Shown piece by piece: positions 33,201 to 45,950 of a DNA stretch of 64,000 nucleotides. Positions within the stretch are counted from its first letter, which is position 1. Every line of letters starts with the position of its first letter. A model generated the notes under the pieces. It saw only the letters and a program-made list of their open reading frames with translations, had not been told where the DNA came from and searched no databases. The position numbers were made by a program, and so were the translations under genes. The DNA comes from Plasmopara viticola (taxonomy: Eukaryota; Oomycota; Peronosporomycetes; Peronosporales; Peronosporaceae), in the NCBI GenBank assembly GCA_001695595.3, contig MBPM02000117.1:62001-126000 (forward strand), given 5' to 3'.

Positions 33201-36200
33201 TTTCATTGTAGGTGGAGACTAAACAGCTTCCACTTTTACGGGTTATGTTTAGGCCCAATGGCTGCTTTTAAAGCTGGCATGTTGACATAATATGCACGGG
33301 TAACCATATCTAGAAGCCTTGCTCTAAGCGGACATAATGGTCCTGCAGATCTTCTAAAACAAACAAAGACAATCACATTGTCAGGGAGTCAGGATACATA
33401 TCCGTGAGGGCTCAAAGAACCGTGCTATCAGACTGTTTGATAATGTCGAGCTCATATGTAATCGCTTGTAACTCACATAACATGCGTTTATATGTACTGA
33501 TAGCATACCCAGATTACTCATCCACAGTTGGTCGTGACTGTAGTGCACAACACATCTTGCACCTAATTATGGTGTTAAGCAACACGTTCTTCCTGAGAAT
33601 AGGCATTTGATTGCCTGCTATTGCACTACACAGTTTATTACAAACATAATTACTCACCACTTTCTAGTAGGTTTAAGCTCAAAAGTGGACGATGAATGCA
33701 CATCTTTAGAGTTTCGCACTATGCCATCTTCTTTACTTCAGCGAAGAAGGCAAAGTAAGCTCACACTGCCTTCGTGACGGTAGTCAATGCCTGGTGACAA
33801 AGTGATGTTTGTCTTACACCTTGATCGGTGGAAGCTTTTTCCGGACACCAACGTCTTAGTATTTCTTAGCAGAGAATATACCGGATCCCTGAAATACTCC
33901 AGCGTTTCGAGGCAAAAAATAACGTGCGATGTCTGCACATTAATATTGCAAACAATATCTTATCGGGATTACGTCCTTACGAGCGTAATATTCGAGTTTT
34001 TTTCGAGTATTGAAAAAAGGCGAAAGCTCTGCAGGCTTATTTGGCCATAGAGCATCCAAACCCCCTAACTTTCTCATGCCCACTTGAAGTACAGGTTGTC
34101 AGGGCAGCTAAGAAAATTCCGGTGTGATTGCTTGAGTCTTCCCTATACGTGCACGGGCGCCATGACGCATCAAAACTTTTCGACTATGAGGAGACTTACA
34201 AAGGCAATAGATTACTCAGGCCCATAACAGCAAGCCAACTCGATGTCAGAGCTGTTGACACGTCAGATGGAAAAGGGAAACCCCATTTAACTGAGGTATT
34301 ATGCGGAAAAAAATAGTGCCTGGGCGTGAATTAATCAGAGTGCTATCGGATGCGACGAAGTCTTGTGCACCAAGCACAAAAGAAGTGTGCAGGAAGATAC
34401 GAGATCCACCGATAGCGACAAATCTATATTATTGGTCTTAAGAGGATCGACTTGTCAATTATTTAAAGTTCTAAAGCCGCGCTAACTTCGTTTCTGCAAC
34501 TTCATCCGATACTAGAAAACTGCTTCGGAATCCTTCGAAACAATTTAGAATATGCCGGTAGATCACCGTGTTTTAACAAAGGCCAGCCAGCTTTTACTTA
34601 ACTAAGTTTCGTGTTATGTAACGGTCTGTTGCCTGGCCAGAGTCGGAGTTCGCTACCATGAGTGGTGCTCTTATTCGTTACTGTGTGCGTTTACAAGACA
34701 CAAACACTAAGTTGAGATTTTTTAACGGATAAGTGTCCAAATTTTACCCGATCCACTTCGTATTCGTAAAAGAAAGTCGGTTTTTTCAGGCGTGGACACT
34801 TTAAGCTTATTCAGCTTGGACCCCATATCAACCGCTATCACCAGGGCTATTATCTGAGTTGAGCTTTAGAAAGTGCAAGCAAATGGGTCACCATATGAAA
34901 GAATATCAGGCTGATAAGAGAAAAAAAAAGATTTTCCCTTTGAAAAGGAAAATCATTTTTCTCTTTTCAGACGTGGCCATATAAATGCTATTATCAAGGC
35001 TATCCAAACTGAGTCCTAATTAAAACTATGCAGGTACAGGTCAACCTCCAAGACGCGCTTTGAGTTCTTTACGACAGCCAGAGATGCAGCCACCTCATCT
35101 GGTTATAGACGCAAACCAGCTAGTCGACCGAGCTATATGGAAAAAGGTGACTTTGTCAACCCAAGACCTCTTGCAAGGGTTAAGTTAGTCAATCTATCCG
35201 CAAGGGCGCAGATACAACTTAAATTGCCGTGGCCAATTTTTATAGCAGGAATAAAGTCTGCAGATGCGTATATAGTACTTAATGTGCAAAGTTAACCATA
35301 AAAAATCTTGTCGTTTCAAGAATGTGGTGCCTTAATACACACAATGCACAGTGCGTCCTCGATAATACGTTCGACTGCTTATGTCTGACCATCTGTTCGT
35401 GCTTAAACTGCCGGAGACGAATCTTGATCGTTATTTCACTGGTCGGTGTACGCAGCGTAAGCCGCTGGTCTCAATCTGACAAATCTGTTTCTTAAGAGCC
35501 GTGATTCACAAATAGCGTACTTATGTAAAGGTTTGATGTCTAGTCTCCATTTCTTCTTGGCTGAGCCTCACCATTTATTTCAAGCAATACACGCATTGTA
35601 CTATGCCCACGTTGTCATCAATCTTGAACAAGCCAAGAAAGAAGTCAAGGCCAAAGGACTACCAAAAGTGCGCCGGTTTTGGTTGGTTTAGAGGACTCTA
35701 TGTGTCAGGTCTCACAACTTCTCAAATATTAAGCTACCCAACTTAACACATGAAAATGCCAGTATGTTGCTGAGTATTTTCTCTCTGCTTAAGCTATCAC
35801 TAATTTATTGAAGAGTCATGAGCTTCCAGAAGTACATTGTATTTACCTACCGCTTGCATCAACTATCGGAGATGGATTCTCCGGAGCGATCGAGAGAAAA
35901 GCAAACACTTGGCTTAGATTTACGATCGCTGTAGGGATGAATCAACTTAACTTTGGCACTTTCACCTGTGATAAATATTAGGAACAAGGTCTCTATATTA
36001 ACATCTGCCGTTAATGCGTTTATCAATAGGGCTTCCGCTTTCCCAAAGTAATTAAATCTACAATCTGACCTGCGTTGAAGCGCTAAAAAGCCTTAGAATT
36101 GTCAGGTCTATATTCTAAGCGGAAATAATATATCGCAATAAATGACAACCATCTTTTTTAAACTTTGAGACAAGTGGGACGCATTTGCTGCCTTATCAAG

Positions 36201-36880
36201 TGACACATAGCCTAAATAGACCATAACGAGCTTACAGCCCAAATAATGCGTTCTTATTGCTTCTAGTGCGTACTATATGACGAGTAACTTCTCGTCATAA
36301 ATTGTATAGTTTTGCTTGAATAACACAAGCTTTATGAAATGTACAAATTGACTTTTTGATGCGCGCTCTCATCGACTGTCAAAACCGCGCAGCTACAGTA
36401 TAGTCTGTTGCATCTAAAATAATCGCAACGACTTTGTCTTGTTTACCAAAACCGAATCTGGAGTCTGCTGGAGGTTTTTGATATGACATGAAAAGCATTC
36501 GGAAATAAGCTTTTCAAGCACCACCCAATTTCATTTTTTAGCATATCGCGTAAGAATTGCAAACAACTTAAAGTCCATCAGCACTTGCGCCTTGTAGCTT
36601 GCAAGTATAGCAAGAGTGAACTATAATATATTAATAGAAGAGATGATTGCCTTCATTACTGGGACGCCACTTCTTAAACAAGTCGGAGTGACTGTCTTCA
36701 TGGAAAGCGTAAGAGAAAGGGTACTTTAATCTAATTACAGGCTGCAAATAATGAGGTATCGCAAATCGCTATACAAGACAATTTTAGCCATAGACACACT
36801 GGCTTTTTCAGATTGCCGTGAACATGAAGTTTATCGGTCTATAGAACGTAAAGTGCTAAAATCTTTGGATACGGTGACTT
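30261..36880. other. Decayed repeat-rich DNA without a supported gene
   Basis: Many short frames of about 60-120 codons on both strands, none with a recognisable domain. Bases 30700-31010 align with 58330-58630 (listed separately). A 34.3-34.4 kb stretch resembles LTR-like blocks found again at 54.2, 55.0 and 55.6 kb. A short A/T hairpin lies near 34930-34954 (GATTTTCC with GGAAAATC). Likely several superimposed old LTR retroelements. Confidence 0.45.
30700..31010 (+). repeat. Dispersed repeat, copy A (pairs with 58330-58630)
   Basis: Same-orientation similarity by eye with 58330-58630. Shared blocks in order: ATACTGCGCA.GTGT, GTCATCTGCTGTCGACATTAGCAA against GTCTGCTGTGGATATTAGCAA, GGCTGCGATACA, CTTGATCTGTGCTTTG against CTTGATGTTTGCTTTG, AATGGCTGAAAA against AATAGCTGAAAA, and TTGCTCTGGCACCACACGA against TTGCTTTGGCAGCACACGA. 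Mutated beyond coding capacity; a decayed mobile element is likely. Confidence 0.6.
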
Positions 36881-37030
36881 GAGCTTTTTAATACGGACCT
36901 AAATGTTGTTGAGCACGCCAAAATCCAATGCTTTAGCTGCGGAAAGCAAGAACACGCAACTCGTGCCTGCCTAAAGGGTCAAAGACGAAGTGAGCCTTGG
37001 ACGCGCCAAAAAAAACGCTCTAAATAGTCG
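36880..37030 (+). pseudogene. Decayed Gypsy Gag zinc-knuckle region
   Basis: A perfect CX2CX4HX4C zinc knuckle (CFSCGKQEHATRAC) is encoded at 36929-36970 in a short open stretch on the plus strand that stops at about 37026. The knuckle binds retroelement RNA in Gag. The upstream Gag sequence is broken by stops. It precedes Gypsy reverse-transcriptase remnants on the same strand by about 1.1 kb, the expected order and spacing of a Ty3/Gypsy element. Confidence 0.8.
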
Positions 37031-38079
37031 CTAGCAGACTTGCGAAATTAGAATCAGGAAAGCGCTGGTCACCACTACATACGAAGAACCCTTCCTGAAA
37101 TAAACTGAGTCTCATTGTAGGTGTGGGGTTAATGCACACGAAAGTGAAGTAAGCCTCTGATAGCTAGACAGCAATGGAGGGGGAGCCAACTGCTAATTTA
37201 CAAACGCAAATGCACAATGGTATTCGAAAAAAATCCGAGTCTCGCTATGCTTTGCAGCAGAAGTAGGTCGCTTCGGCTCAGCTTGCCATTTAAAACGTCT
37301 TTTAACGTTCCAGACGTCAAAATACATCTGACTCCAGATTGGAATTTTGACAGATAGACTCATTTTTTGGCCTTGACATGCACACAATCTGGGTAGGTCA
37401 AATCTTGGTTAGCGGTGCAAGGTCTTGGGTGCCATTCGCGCTAGGAAACTTCAGTCTCGTTTTCACCCCTGTTGTGTGTTTGTCGTTAGGCTTAGGCAAG
37501 TATACGCCTGAGATGAACATAAAAACTTCAAAGGTGGTAAAAATGTTTCAGAGTTTGACGTGACGACGTCTCTAAAAACGTGGTCAAATAAGCTCCGCTT
37601 GCAGCACCAGCTGTCAGAGACGCAAACGATAGCATTTCGTGTTAGGCTAAGAAATACAGCGCCACCAACTACGGGTAACATTGGTCCGGATGACAGTGTG
37701 TCCAATTTCACCGACTTTAAATATACGGTTGAAAGCAAGCTTATACAAGCGGATACATAGGTTTGCAAGACACAGTGGGTAGCATATGAGCACAATTTGT
37801 GGCGATTTATCGCTAAGAACGGGTTGCATAGCACTGCTAGAAGAGGTAAGGCTGCGATACATAATCAATCCCTGGGTGTCACAAACGACATAGCGGCTGA
37901 CATTCGCACCTTACTTTCATAAATGTTTCACACTATAACTAATTGCTACGTCATATTCACTTCAGTCGAAGGCCTATCTAATTTACTAAAACTTTGCAAA
38001 ACTTGAAGCTACTGAGCTTTTAGCTGATTTAAATAGCAAAAGCGTTGTTGGAATGTAAATTTGTTTCCCTATATAAAAA
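37031..38079. other. Probable decayed protease and linker part of the Gypsy copy
   Basis: Lies between the zinc knuckle and the reverse transcriptase of the same decayed element, where the protease should be. No aspartic-protease DTG/DSG motif could be placed with confidence. Open frames on both strands (37378-37563 plus, 37463-37834 minus) are unrecognised. Confidence 0.35.
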
Positions 38080-38960
38080 AAGATGTCTCGGATTAGCCTT
38101 ACAGGCAATGTACGCTGCACCTTGACTGCCATCAAATCTCTCGCTGGTTAGGAAGTGAGTCACAAGATTGATCTCGTTATAGGAACAAAGTCCTTTAGAT
38201 TGGTACTGCTTCGAGAGCGATGTGAGCTCTTTGATGTCATTTTTGCCGCTGAGAAAGCGTCATTGTGCAGTAGTCGAAACCTCTCCACTTTAAATTAACA
38301 TTTTATGCTTACACCGAATGGAAAATGGCTGTTTGTGGCGACTTTCAGCCGTTTCGTCACTAAACTTTTTCTCGCATTTTAAGGTATTCTTCAAGACATA
38401 CTTAAAACCACAGCCTCTGCAGTTTGATCCAAACTAAAGGCCAATTTGGATTGTCTATCACAAGCATTTGTGATCGTAGGACCCAATAAGCTTTATGTTT
38501 GCATTGCCAAATGTGCCTTTGCAACAGAAAAGATAAAGTGTCCGGCTGCTTTATAAGCAGTCGTGTTTTTTAGCAAAGAAAGTAATTTTGGCTTGCTATG
38601 ACCCACAGAAGTGAGCAATTATACGCAGGATACAGTGCTATCACAAGTCCTTTGATCGATCTACTAAATAAGGTCATTAAATGGTACTGGGAGAGCCTAC
38701 GCCCGAATTCTTTTTAAAGCACTAAGGAATGCTCTCAGCAGACTTTAAATTTAATTCGCTGGGCAAGTCCAAGTCGTTATGTCGTTTGAGACGCAATTTA
38801 CTATGCTAGCGGATGCGCGCTAATTCAAGTCGACAACGACTCACATAGATGCAATTCAGCCCGAGTATATTACAGATGTTGAAGAAGCCTTTACAACTGA
38901 TGACGAGTATTTACGCACTGTGGACGATTTAATTGCATCCTTTTGACTGTAAGCATACTA
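38080..38960 (+). pseudogene. Decayed Ty3/Gypsy reverse transcriptase
   Basis: Plus-strand Gypsy pol fragments in shifting frames. TPNGKWLFVATFS (about 38311-38350) matches the KPxGKWRxVxDxR-type block. KLYVCIAKCAF (about 38488-38520) matches the xLYANxxKCxF block before the connection domain. A tail to about 38945 could be RNase H remains. The start at about 38083 resembles the remnant at 18545, so the two copies appear to share a family. No intact catalytic box. Confidence 0.8.
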
Positions 38961-39429
38961 GGGTTGCTTCGAGTCGCGCATTTTAGGATACGGCTGTGAA
39001 AAAGCCCCATTTGTTGCTAGAGATTAAGAAAAGATAGTCGTTATTCTAAAGATATACAACTCCCGTGTTAGCCTCAAGCCTGGCAATTCAAAGTGTTTTC
39101 TAGCAATTTTGCGTTAGCCAGATCGGAAGGTTTGCTTGATTCAGCAAAGCAAAAAAATGTTATTGACGAACGCATTGGTCAGGCGTAGAAAGCGGATGCC
39201 CGGTGAGAGCCTTTATACTGATTTTTTATTGCATGTGAAGGTGCCAAACTTGAGTAGGCAAATCGCTCGACAGAGTTCGCAACTGTATCGCTGAATCTCT
39301 GCTTTACTTCAAAGCGATAGAGCAGATCCAGGTTGAGGGTTTAGCTCGAACGATGGAGACCTAAAATACGGTATACTTCTGGTGGCTCATGACACTTCAA
39401 TAAAACAGTGATGATTTATGCTGACAGAA

Positions 39430-39860
39430 AACGGTTTTTTTTCTACAACATATTATTAGCCTCATGGACACAAGTGGTTCCGTGAAAGTGATGCTACATT
39501 TGGCGTTCACGGAGAGCCGGAAAAGACAACTTTTGCTTCGGCCTTACGTCTTCTTCTTGAGGATGTGTGCTTTAAGTGCGATCGAGTGTAAGCGTTTGAG
39601 ATTGCTCTTGTCTTCTTTCCTCACAACTTTGTCTTGGTGACACCGAGCCTTAAGCGATTGAGATTACGATCCATGGTTCTTGCAGTCACACCGACCGCCA
39701 TGCTGTCTCATCACAAGGTTCGTAAATGCTTTGGGAAGTCTCTTACCTTTGAATGAGCTCCAGACTCAAGCGGCCGTCCTTAGTGCCAAGGCTTATAGAT
39801 ACGCAGATTTATACCTTTCTCAATCCGTGGAAGATCAGATAAAGTAATCATTCATGTTGC
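39430..39860 (+). pseudogene. Possible decayed Gypsy integrase C-terminal part
   Basis: Coding-like plus-strand fragments after the reverse transcriptase, including LPLNELQTQAAVLSAKAYRYAD near 39750-39810. This resembles the region after the integrase core, where helical A-rich segments precede the end of Gypsy polyproteins. No DDE residues could be placed. Assignment rests on order within the element. Confidence 0.4.
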
Positions 39861-42295
39861 TTCTACCCCAACTATTTAAATTTGCTGTTCCATGTTTATT
39901 AAAGTTTCGGTAGCCATCTTTGAGATAATGCGATCGCACTCTTTCAACTGCTGTTAGTGCTCAGGCAATTTTTTTTAAAAATCCAGGTTATTGATGATAC
40001 AAGGCAGCTGAATTAATAGAAAGGGACTGACTGTTAAGTATCTTCAACGAGTCTCAGATGCATTCGAATAGTAAAGCGTCAACGTAGCTGTGTGTCTTTG
40101 CGCACTTATATAGCCGAACGCAAAGCTTACAAAACCATGAATTGTATTGTTAGTACAAACTTAGTTTTAAAAGTTATACAATAAGGCACCTTGGCGCTCA
40201 TAGTGCGTAGTGTTTTTAAGTCTGATCATCTGTCGATGGTTATTTTGCTATAGACATCAGCAAACGAGCTCTAAATCGCTAAGACATCGTACGCTATAAC
40301 GCAGCGAGAAAGCACGGGTCTTTATCTGAAAGCACAGGTTCGAAAGGCCTTGATCTTAAAAAATGTTTCTATGTACAGTCTTGCTGCTTGGCCCCTGGTT
40401 CTAACACGCCATCTTGCTCGGGTGGTACCCTAACATTACTATGCCCTAGTAGCCAATATTTAGCAAGCCGAGGACAAAGTCGAGTTTAATAAACTAACAA
40501 GACTCCACCATTGTGAGCAGACTCGGTAAAAGAGCTGACATGTGAGTTACAAGTTTGACTCTCCGACTGGGTATAAAACTTCTTTACGGTGCGGTAAAGT
40601 AGTGGCGCTCTCGTGGTCGCCAGAAACTTCAAATTCTATTGCGCTGTTACATCGCTGCACGTAACTCATTAAATTCGTCATAACGGCTCTGACAGGATTA
40701 CTCAAAGGCTAATACGACCTGGTGGAAGAAGCGGCAGCGCTTTGTACAAAAGCCACAGATCCACAACCGCGCAAATCAAAGAGCACCCTGATGATCAAAT
40801 CGGCCTTTTAACTCACCAAGAGTGGTAAACTTTCGGACTTTTATATACTGATGATTTATTTGAACGAATACTGCAACTAGACCTTGGCGGCGGCATCGCC
40901 GGGTAATACCTAATGTATTCCCATGTAGCTCTCATCTGACGATACCATGTGAATCGTATGGCGGGCTTTAACGCGGTGCTAAGACAATTGCATAGCCGGC
41001 CAAAGTCACGCTGACGCAATGACTCCTTATGTGTACAGCTCCGTTAAAATTGTTGCGCGGGCTGGCGCCTTCAGTGAGACATTCCTCTGAGTTAGATAGG
41101 TTAGCGTACTGCTTAGCAAAATGTCCTACATCAGCAAAGTAGTACTCTCAAAAAGATGCTATTCTTTCTAGTCGGACCCACTGTCCAGAGAGTGAGTGGA
41201 TCTCACCCGGACGGGAGACTTGCGTCGAAATCCCCCGGTGTTGGCGAGTCACATGGCTCCACGTCCAATGCGCTTGTGACTCCAACCACTGCACCCACTA
41301 AATGAATTTACTGAGGATTGCCGTTTTCTTTTATTTCTGACTTCCGCGTATATGTTCCATTAAATAAAAATATCTGGTCGGGTGTTACCTATGAGTTCCT
41401 TGGAGTTTTCGATCCTCTTAGTTAAGATCATATGGCGTAGCCAATGATCTTGGGGGACATACACTCGGGCAATGAGGTTTGACAGTTTTGTCGTTTATTT
41501 CATGCCCTTGGCGGATGAAGAGCTACGCGATAGTTCGCCATATTTGCCATCAAAGGCGGAGAATTCTGTGGACTACCGAGCGAGGCAGAGCGATACGAGC
41601 TCGCTTCTCGCCCTGGTGAAGTGAGAGGCTTTGTTCGTATGAAAGCCAAAAATGAGTTACAGACAAATTTTCTTTTTTATTGGATGTAATTCAATTCTTA
41701 GTGAGGAAAGGAAGGTCAAATGAGTCATCCTGTAAAGCCGAGTTGTTGTGGTAGAAGCTTAAAAAAGTTCGAGAAAAGGTGGCTCATTGTGCACACAATG
41801 TTATCTTTTTTGCACTTTTTTGCGAGGAAGTTTGCCTTGATTCTATGGTATATTAATGACATTAGTAAGAAGATACTTAGCCGTCGGGTGTGCTTTGCTC
41901 CGTAATTATACTTGAAAATGAGACATTAAAGTCGAACTCGAACCTACACTGTCTTATACTATAGTCAGATATACTGTCGCAATTTATTTGTCTACATAAT
42001 AAAGAATCTCGAGTCGACCTTATCAGCGCATAGCTTTTGCATTTAAGATTGGCACGAGTGGTTCGCGTGGGCTCTCTGTGCCAGGTGGTGTGAGACCCCA
42101 TACATGGCACACTGCTTTTACCATACCACATCGTGGAAGTGAGCAAAGTATCAATACGAGTATTCTATCGCATTGATTAAGTACGATTGATTTGCATTTG
42201 TTGTCTACGCAATATTACAATAGGACCTCAAACCTTACATTAGTTGAGATAGTAGAATATTCGGGTGCGAACTTTGGTATCGGCGGTAAGCAGCG
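39861..42295. other. No gene; decayed repeats and kinase-gene 5' flank
   Basis: A GC-richer stretch at 41160-41310 has coding-like composition but no intact frame. Frames at 40813-41019, 41720-41905 and 41877-42146 are unrecognised. The last few hundred bases before 42296 should include the kinase promoter; no definite core element seen. Confidence 0.45.
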
Positions 42296-45017
42296 ATGGC
42301 AGACAGCAAACGCGTCTTTGTGCAGCTGGCAGGTACTCATGACTCGCAAATTAAAATCAAGGCGCCCGTGATGGCCTTTGTCATGCCCACCGACTCGTGG
42401 CTTTCGGTCGTCAACGAATTTCTTATGGTGCTCAAAACCCCTTTATTCATACAGCGTTTGCCGGTCTCATTTAGCTGACAGGACTGAATGACGATGTGTG
42501 TCATTTGCGTAGAGCTGCGATGACGATGACATTGAGGTTGAGCAGCGTCCACCGGGACTCTTAGAGAAGTGCGTCGTTCTTCACGCAGCATCAATGCAAC
42601 GGATCTCGGACCCATCTGGCTGTGAAGACGGCAAGCAATACATCTTGTGCATGAATGCAGCCGATGCGGAAGAAGTGCAGAAGCAACGATTTGGGGACAG
42701 CAGTGCCAGTAGTGTCACCGGTAACTGCGATGCCGACGCACTGGATCGTGGTAGCATTGCGCTTACAGATCAATTGGAGTCACTGGAAGAGCTGGAGTAC
42801 TATTTTGATGAGGCTGGTACACTGCGCCATTGCTGCACAAATCAGGCTGTGTACGAGCTTATGAGTGACGAGCGTCGTGCTGGTGAATTGGATGACATTG
42901 TAAAGGCTGCAATCTTTCACATCCAAATGGACATGTTGGCGGAATTAGCGTTTAAACAGGCACGCCTCCCCCTCGATCCAAGACCGGACGAGCCAAAGGA
43001 AGCTCGATCTAGTATTTTTCTCACCTCTGATTGGCGCACAAACGACAATTTACTTGTCGTTGTTAATGGCGGACGCGGAGCGCAACCTGGCATTTGGAGT
43101 CGAGATTTGTTGATTCAAGAAGGTTTAGAACTCGGATCGATGTTGCCAGTCATGCGTCGGGCGGCCACTTGTAACTTTGGGGTGGCTGTGATAAATCCAA
43201 CCACAAACAACGTGACTATTGAAAACGATACGTTTCCAATCCGAGGCAGCGCCTCGTCGGATGAACATATGTTGTACGTGTGGGACCACATTATTGCTCG
43301 TGCGAAAGCACGTAACGTGTACATTCTAGCGTACTCGTTTGGAGCCAAGTCTGTCCTAACGCTTATTCAACAGCGAGAGGAACAAGTTGTCAAGCGTGTT
43401 AATGCACTCGTATTCGCTGAGGGGGCTTATCAGCTTAATCCGTCCACTACATCTTCAACCGTGGCTCAATTTCTAAAGCAGCGTGCAATCAACTTTAAGG
43501 GTGATTCTCAAATTGCAGTTGGTGGACATATCCCAGCGGAAGAAGAGAAGCTCTCTTGTAATTGTTTATCGGTCGGGGATCTTACGGTCTCTGTTCCTAC
43601 TGTTAATAATGCGTCACCAGCTGCAGCTCCGACCTCTGCTCTTTCAAAGCGCAGTAGCAGCAATAAAGCACGTACTATCAGTCTCTCACTGGAAACAATG
43701 TTTACGTATTTCGTGGCTGCGCGTGATCGTGGCTGTTGTGCCGCCGAGTTTATCTCGGAATCGGAGGCTAAGACACGGACGTGGCTCGGAAATGTCATTC
43801 GACATCGACTGGACTCGCTAAAGCCGCGAAAGCAAAGCCGTCGCCTCAGTGCAGCTTTGGGTGTCAATGCGAGCGAGTCGCCTCATCATCGAAAGACCGC
43901 CCGTCGCTCGTCTTTAGACACCGACGCGAGTTCGTCGGCTATGCGCGCGTCGACTGCAAGCGGTCGTAGCAGTAACGTGTCCAGTCACCACTCGCATGGA
44001 GTGTCCGTTAACGACTTTGAATTGATCAAAGTGATTGGCAAAGGCTCGATTGGCAAAGTCTTTCTAGTCCGCAAAAAAGACACGCACGTCATTTATGCAA
44101 TGAAAGTGCTGCGAAAGAAGAACGTTGTGCGTCACGGATTGGAAGAACACATTAAAACGGAGCGTCTTATTCTCGAAGAGATTGATCATCCGTTTATCGC
44201 GAGATTGCGTTTCTCATTCCAGACTAAAGATAAACTGTATCTGGTGACGGATTATTGCTCTGGTGGCGAACTTTTCCATCATATGTCGGACGATGGGTTC
44301 TCATATGAATTGTCACAGTTTTATGCTGCGGAGCTCGTACTAGGGCTGGAACACCTACACCGCCTCAAAGTTGCGTATCGTGACTTAAAGCCAGAAAATA
44401 TTCTCGTCGAGTCGTCTGGCCACTTGCGTATAACTGATTTTGGATTATCCAAGTTAAACGTCGTGTCAGATAAAGGCGCACAAACACTTGTGGGCAGTCC
44501 AGAGTATCTTGCACCTGAGGTCTATAACGCACAGAAATATGGCTATGCGGTGGATTGGTGGTCGCTCGGTGTGTTTTTATACGAGATGTTGACTGGATCG
44601 CATCCGTTTTTTGATGACAATCGCGAGGTGATGGTGAGAAAAATAATGACGCCGGGATCTGTACTGACTATGATGCCGTCCGGGATGCCGCAAGAGGCTG
44701 CGTCTCTGATTTCTGGATTACTTACGTTCAATCCAACCGAGCGGCTTGGATCGCGTGGTGCTCAAGAGCTGCGCGATCATCCATTTTTTGCAGGCGTTTC
44801 GTGGGATGGATTGATGCGGCGTGAGGTGACACCACCGTGGCATCCCGTAGTCCAGGATGAGCTGGACGTGGGCAATTTCGATGCGGAATTCACATCAGAG
44901 CCTGTCGTGGACAGCGTGTGCACCCACCAATCTATGGTACTGAATTCGACGTTTACTGACTTTACATTTAATCCCAGCATATCGGAAAACATGCGTAACA
45001 GTAAAGCTTACGATTAA
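42296..45017 (+). CDS. Arb2-domain / AGC protein kinase fusion
   Basis: Model: exon 1 42296-42427, an 85-bp phase-0 intron (GTGCTC...GTAG), exon 2 42513-45017; 878 residues. The intron is inferred; exon 2 is firm, and its open frame extends above the first internal ATG (42594). Residues about 166-370 resemble the Arb2/FAM172 alpha/beta-hydrolase-like domain (LLVVVNGGRGAQPGIWSR; nucleophile-like AYSFG, Ser about 319). A Ser/Arg-rich linker follows. Residues about 546-804 form a complete AGC kinase: glycine loop GKGSIGKV, Lys575, YRDLKPEN (Asp668), DFG 686-688, GSPEYLAPE. The AGC tail ends in the hydrophobic motif FTDFTF (858-863). All catalytic residues are present, so activity is likely. The hydrophobic motif suggests PDK1/TORC2-type control; that is inference. 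A CRIB-RhoGAP gene lies 0.9 kb downstream. Confidence 0.88.
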
Positions 45018-45950
45018 GACTGTCGATGCGTTAATTTAAGCAACCAAAAGATGTAAATTACAATCGAATTTTGCTACATTAATCTGAGAAACTTTACCGA
45101 CAAAGTAAATTACCAAATATGGTCAGCTCCGTTGATCACGTGCAGAAATTGGACGGCGGAGCACGTCTGTAACGGGTTTGGTGGCGTTGATCTGGTCTGT
45201 CCAATGATTGAGCGTCCATACAAAACTATAGGGGGTAACGGCCGAAAAAGCTGCTCCCCAAGGCACGCACCAAGCGCGAGGCGATTGCGAGGCGTGACAT
45301 ATGCCACCAATGCAAAGGAAGAGAAGATTAAGTCACTTCTGATAGCTCGCCAAGACTTTGCGTAGAATCGGGTTGAAGGTGAAAGGCACGCCAGCGCAAA
45401 GAGTGCCTTTCGCTACAATTATGGAAAGACCAAAGCGACATTGGCAATGTTACGAAGGGTTAAGTATTCATTCAATTTAATAATATTAATTAAAGTACTC
45501 AAAACGCATCTGGACTTTTGTATTAGATTTATTTGCGTCATACGCGTACGAATAATAAATAAAGCAGACGGATTATTTCGAGCATGAGCACCACCAGCGG
45601 TTTCTAAACGGCCTGCAAAAGCCAAGACTACTGGTGGCCAACGAGCCCGTGGCAAAAGCTCTCACTATATATATATATTTTAATATCCCTTCCGCGTCAT
45701 CACTTCAAGTACCCATTGGTAGCGAGGAAGCGAAAAGCATCACTTTGAGTATTCTTTTGCATTCACGACTTCCACCGCTTCTTAAGGTTACTGCACCGAT
45801 CCCGCGCCTTTTCAACGCGTCGTTAAGATCGTTCTGCCCTTTTTATCAAATCTTAGTCCGATTTTCGTGTAAAGGCGTACAGAATCCACGAGTTTGAATT
45901 TTATTCACTATCCGAGTGGACAAGTTCCACTTACATCGCCTTTTACAACC
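45018..45950. other. Spacer with a possible zinc-finger gene remnant
   Basis: Around 45130-45480 the plus strand is coding-like in shifting frames: a 77-codon frame (45132-45365), an ICHQCKGRED segment in another frame at about 45300-45327, and KSAFRYNYGKTKATLAML near 45408-45450. CHQC followed by a GKT/Y-rich stretch faintly resembles the zf-4CXXC_R1 type of zinc finger, but the full cysteine set is not there. A 9-bp hairpin (GAAAGGCAC 45381-45389, GTGCCTTTC 45413-45421) lies inside it. Bases about 45666-45680 are an AT dinucleotide run. The RhoGAP promoter must lie in the last part. Confidence 0.3.

Noticed and set aside
45381..45421. 9-bp hairpin as a transcription terminator
   Set aside because: Nuclear eukaryotic genes do not use such terminators, and the loop is 23 bases with no T run.
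45894..45950. Upstream extension of the RhoGAP frame
   Set aside because: The frame is open there but has no ATG; the first ATG is at 45951, before a plausible N-terminus.
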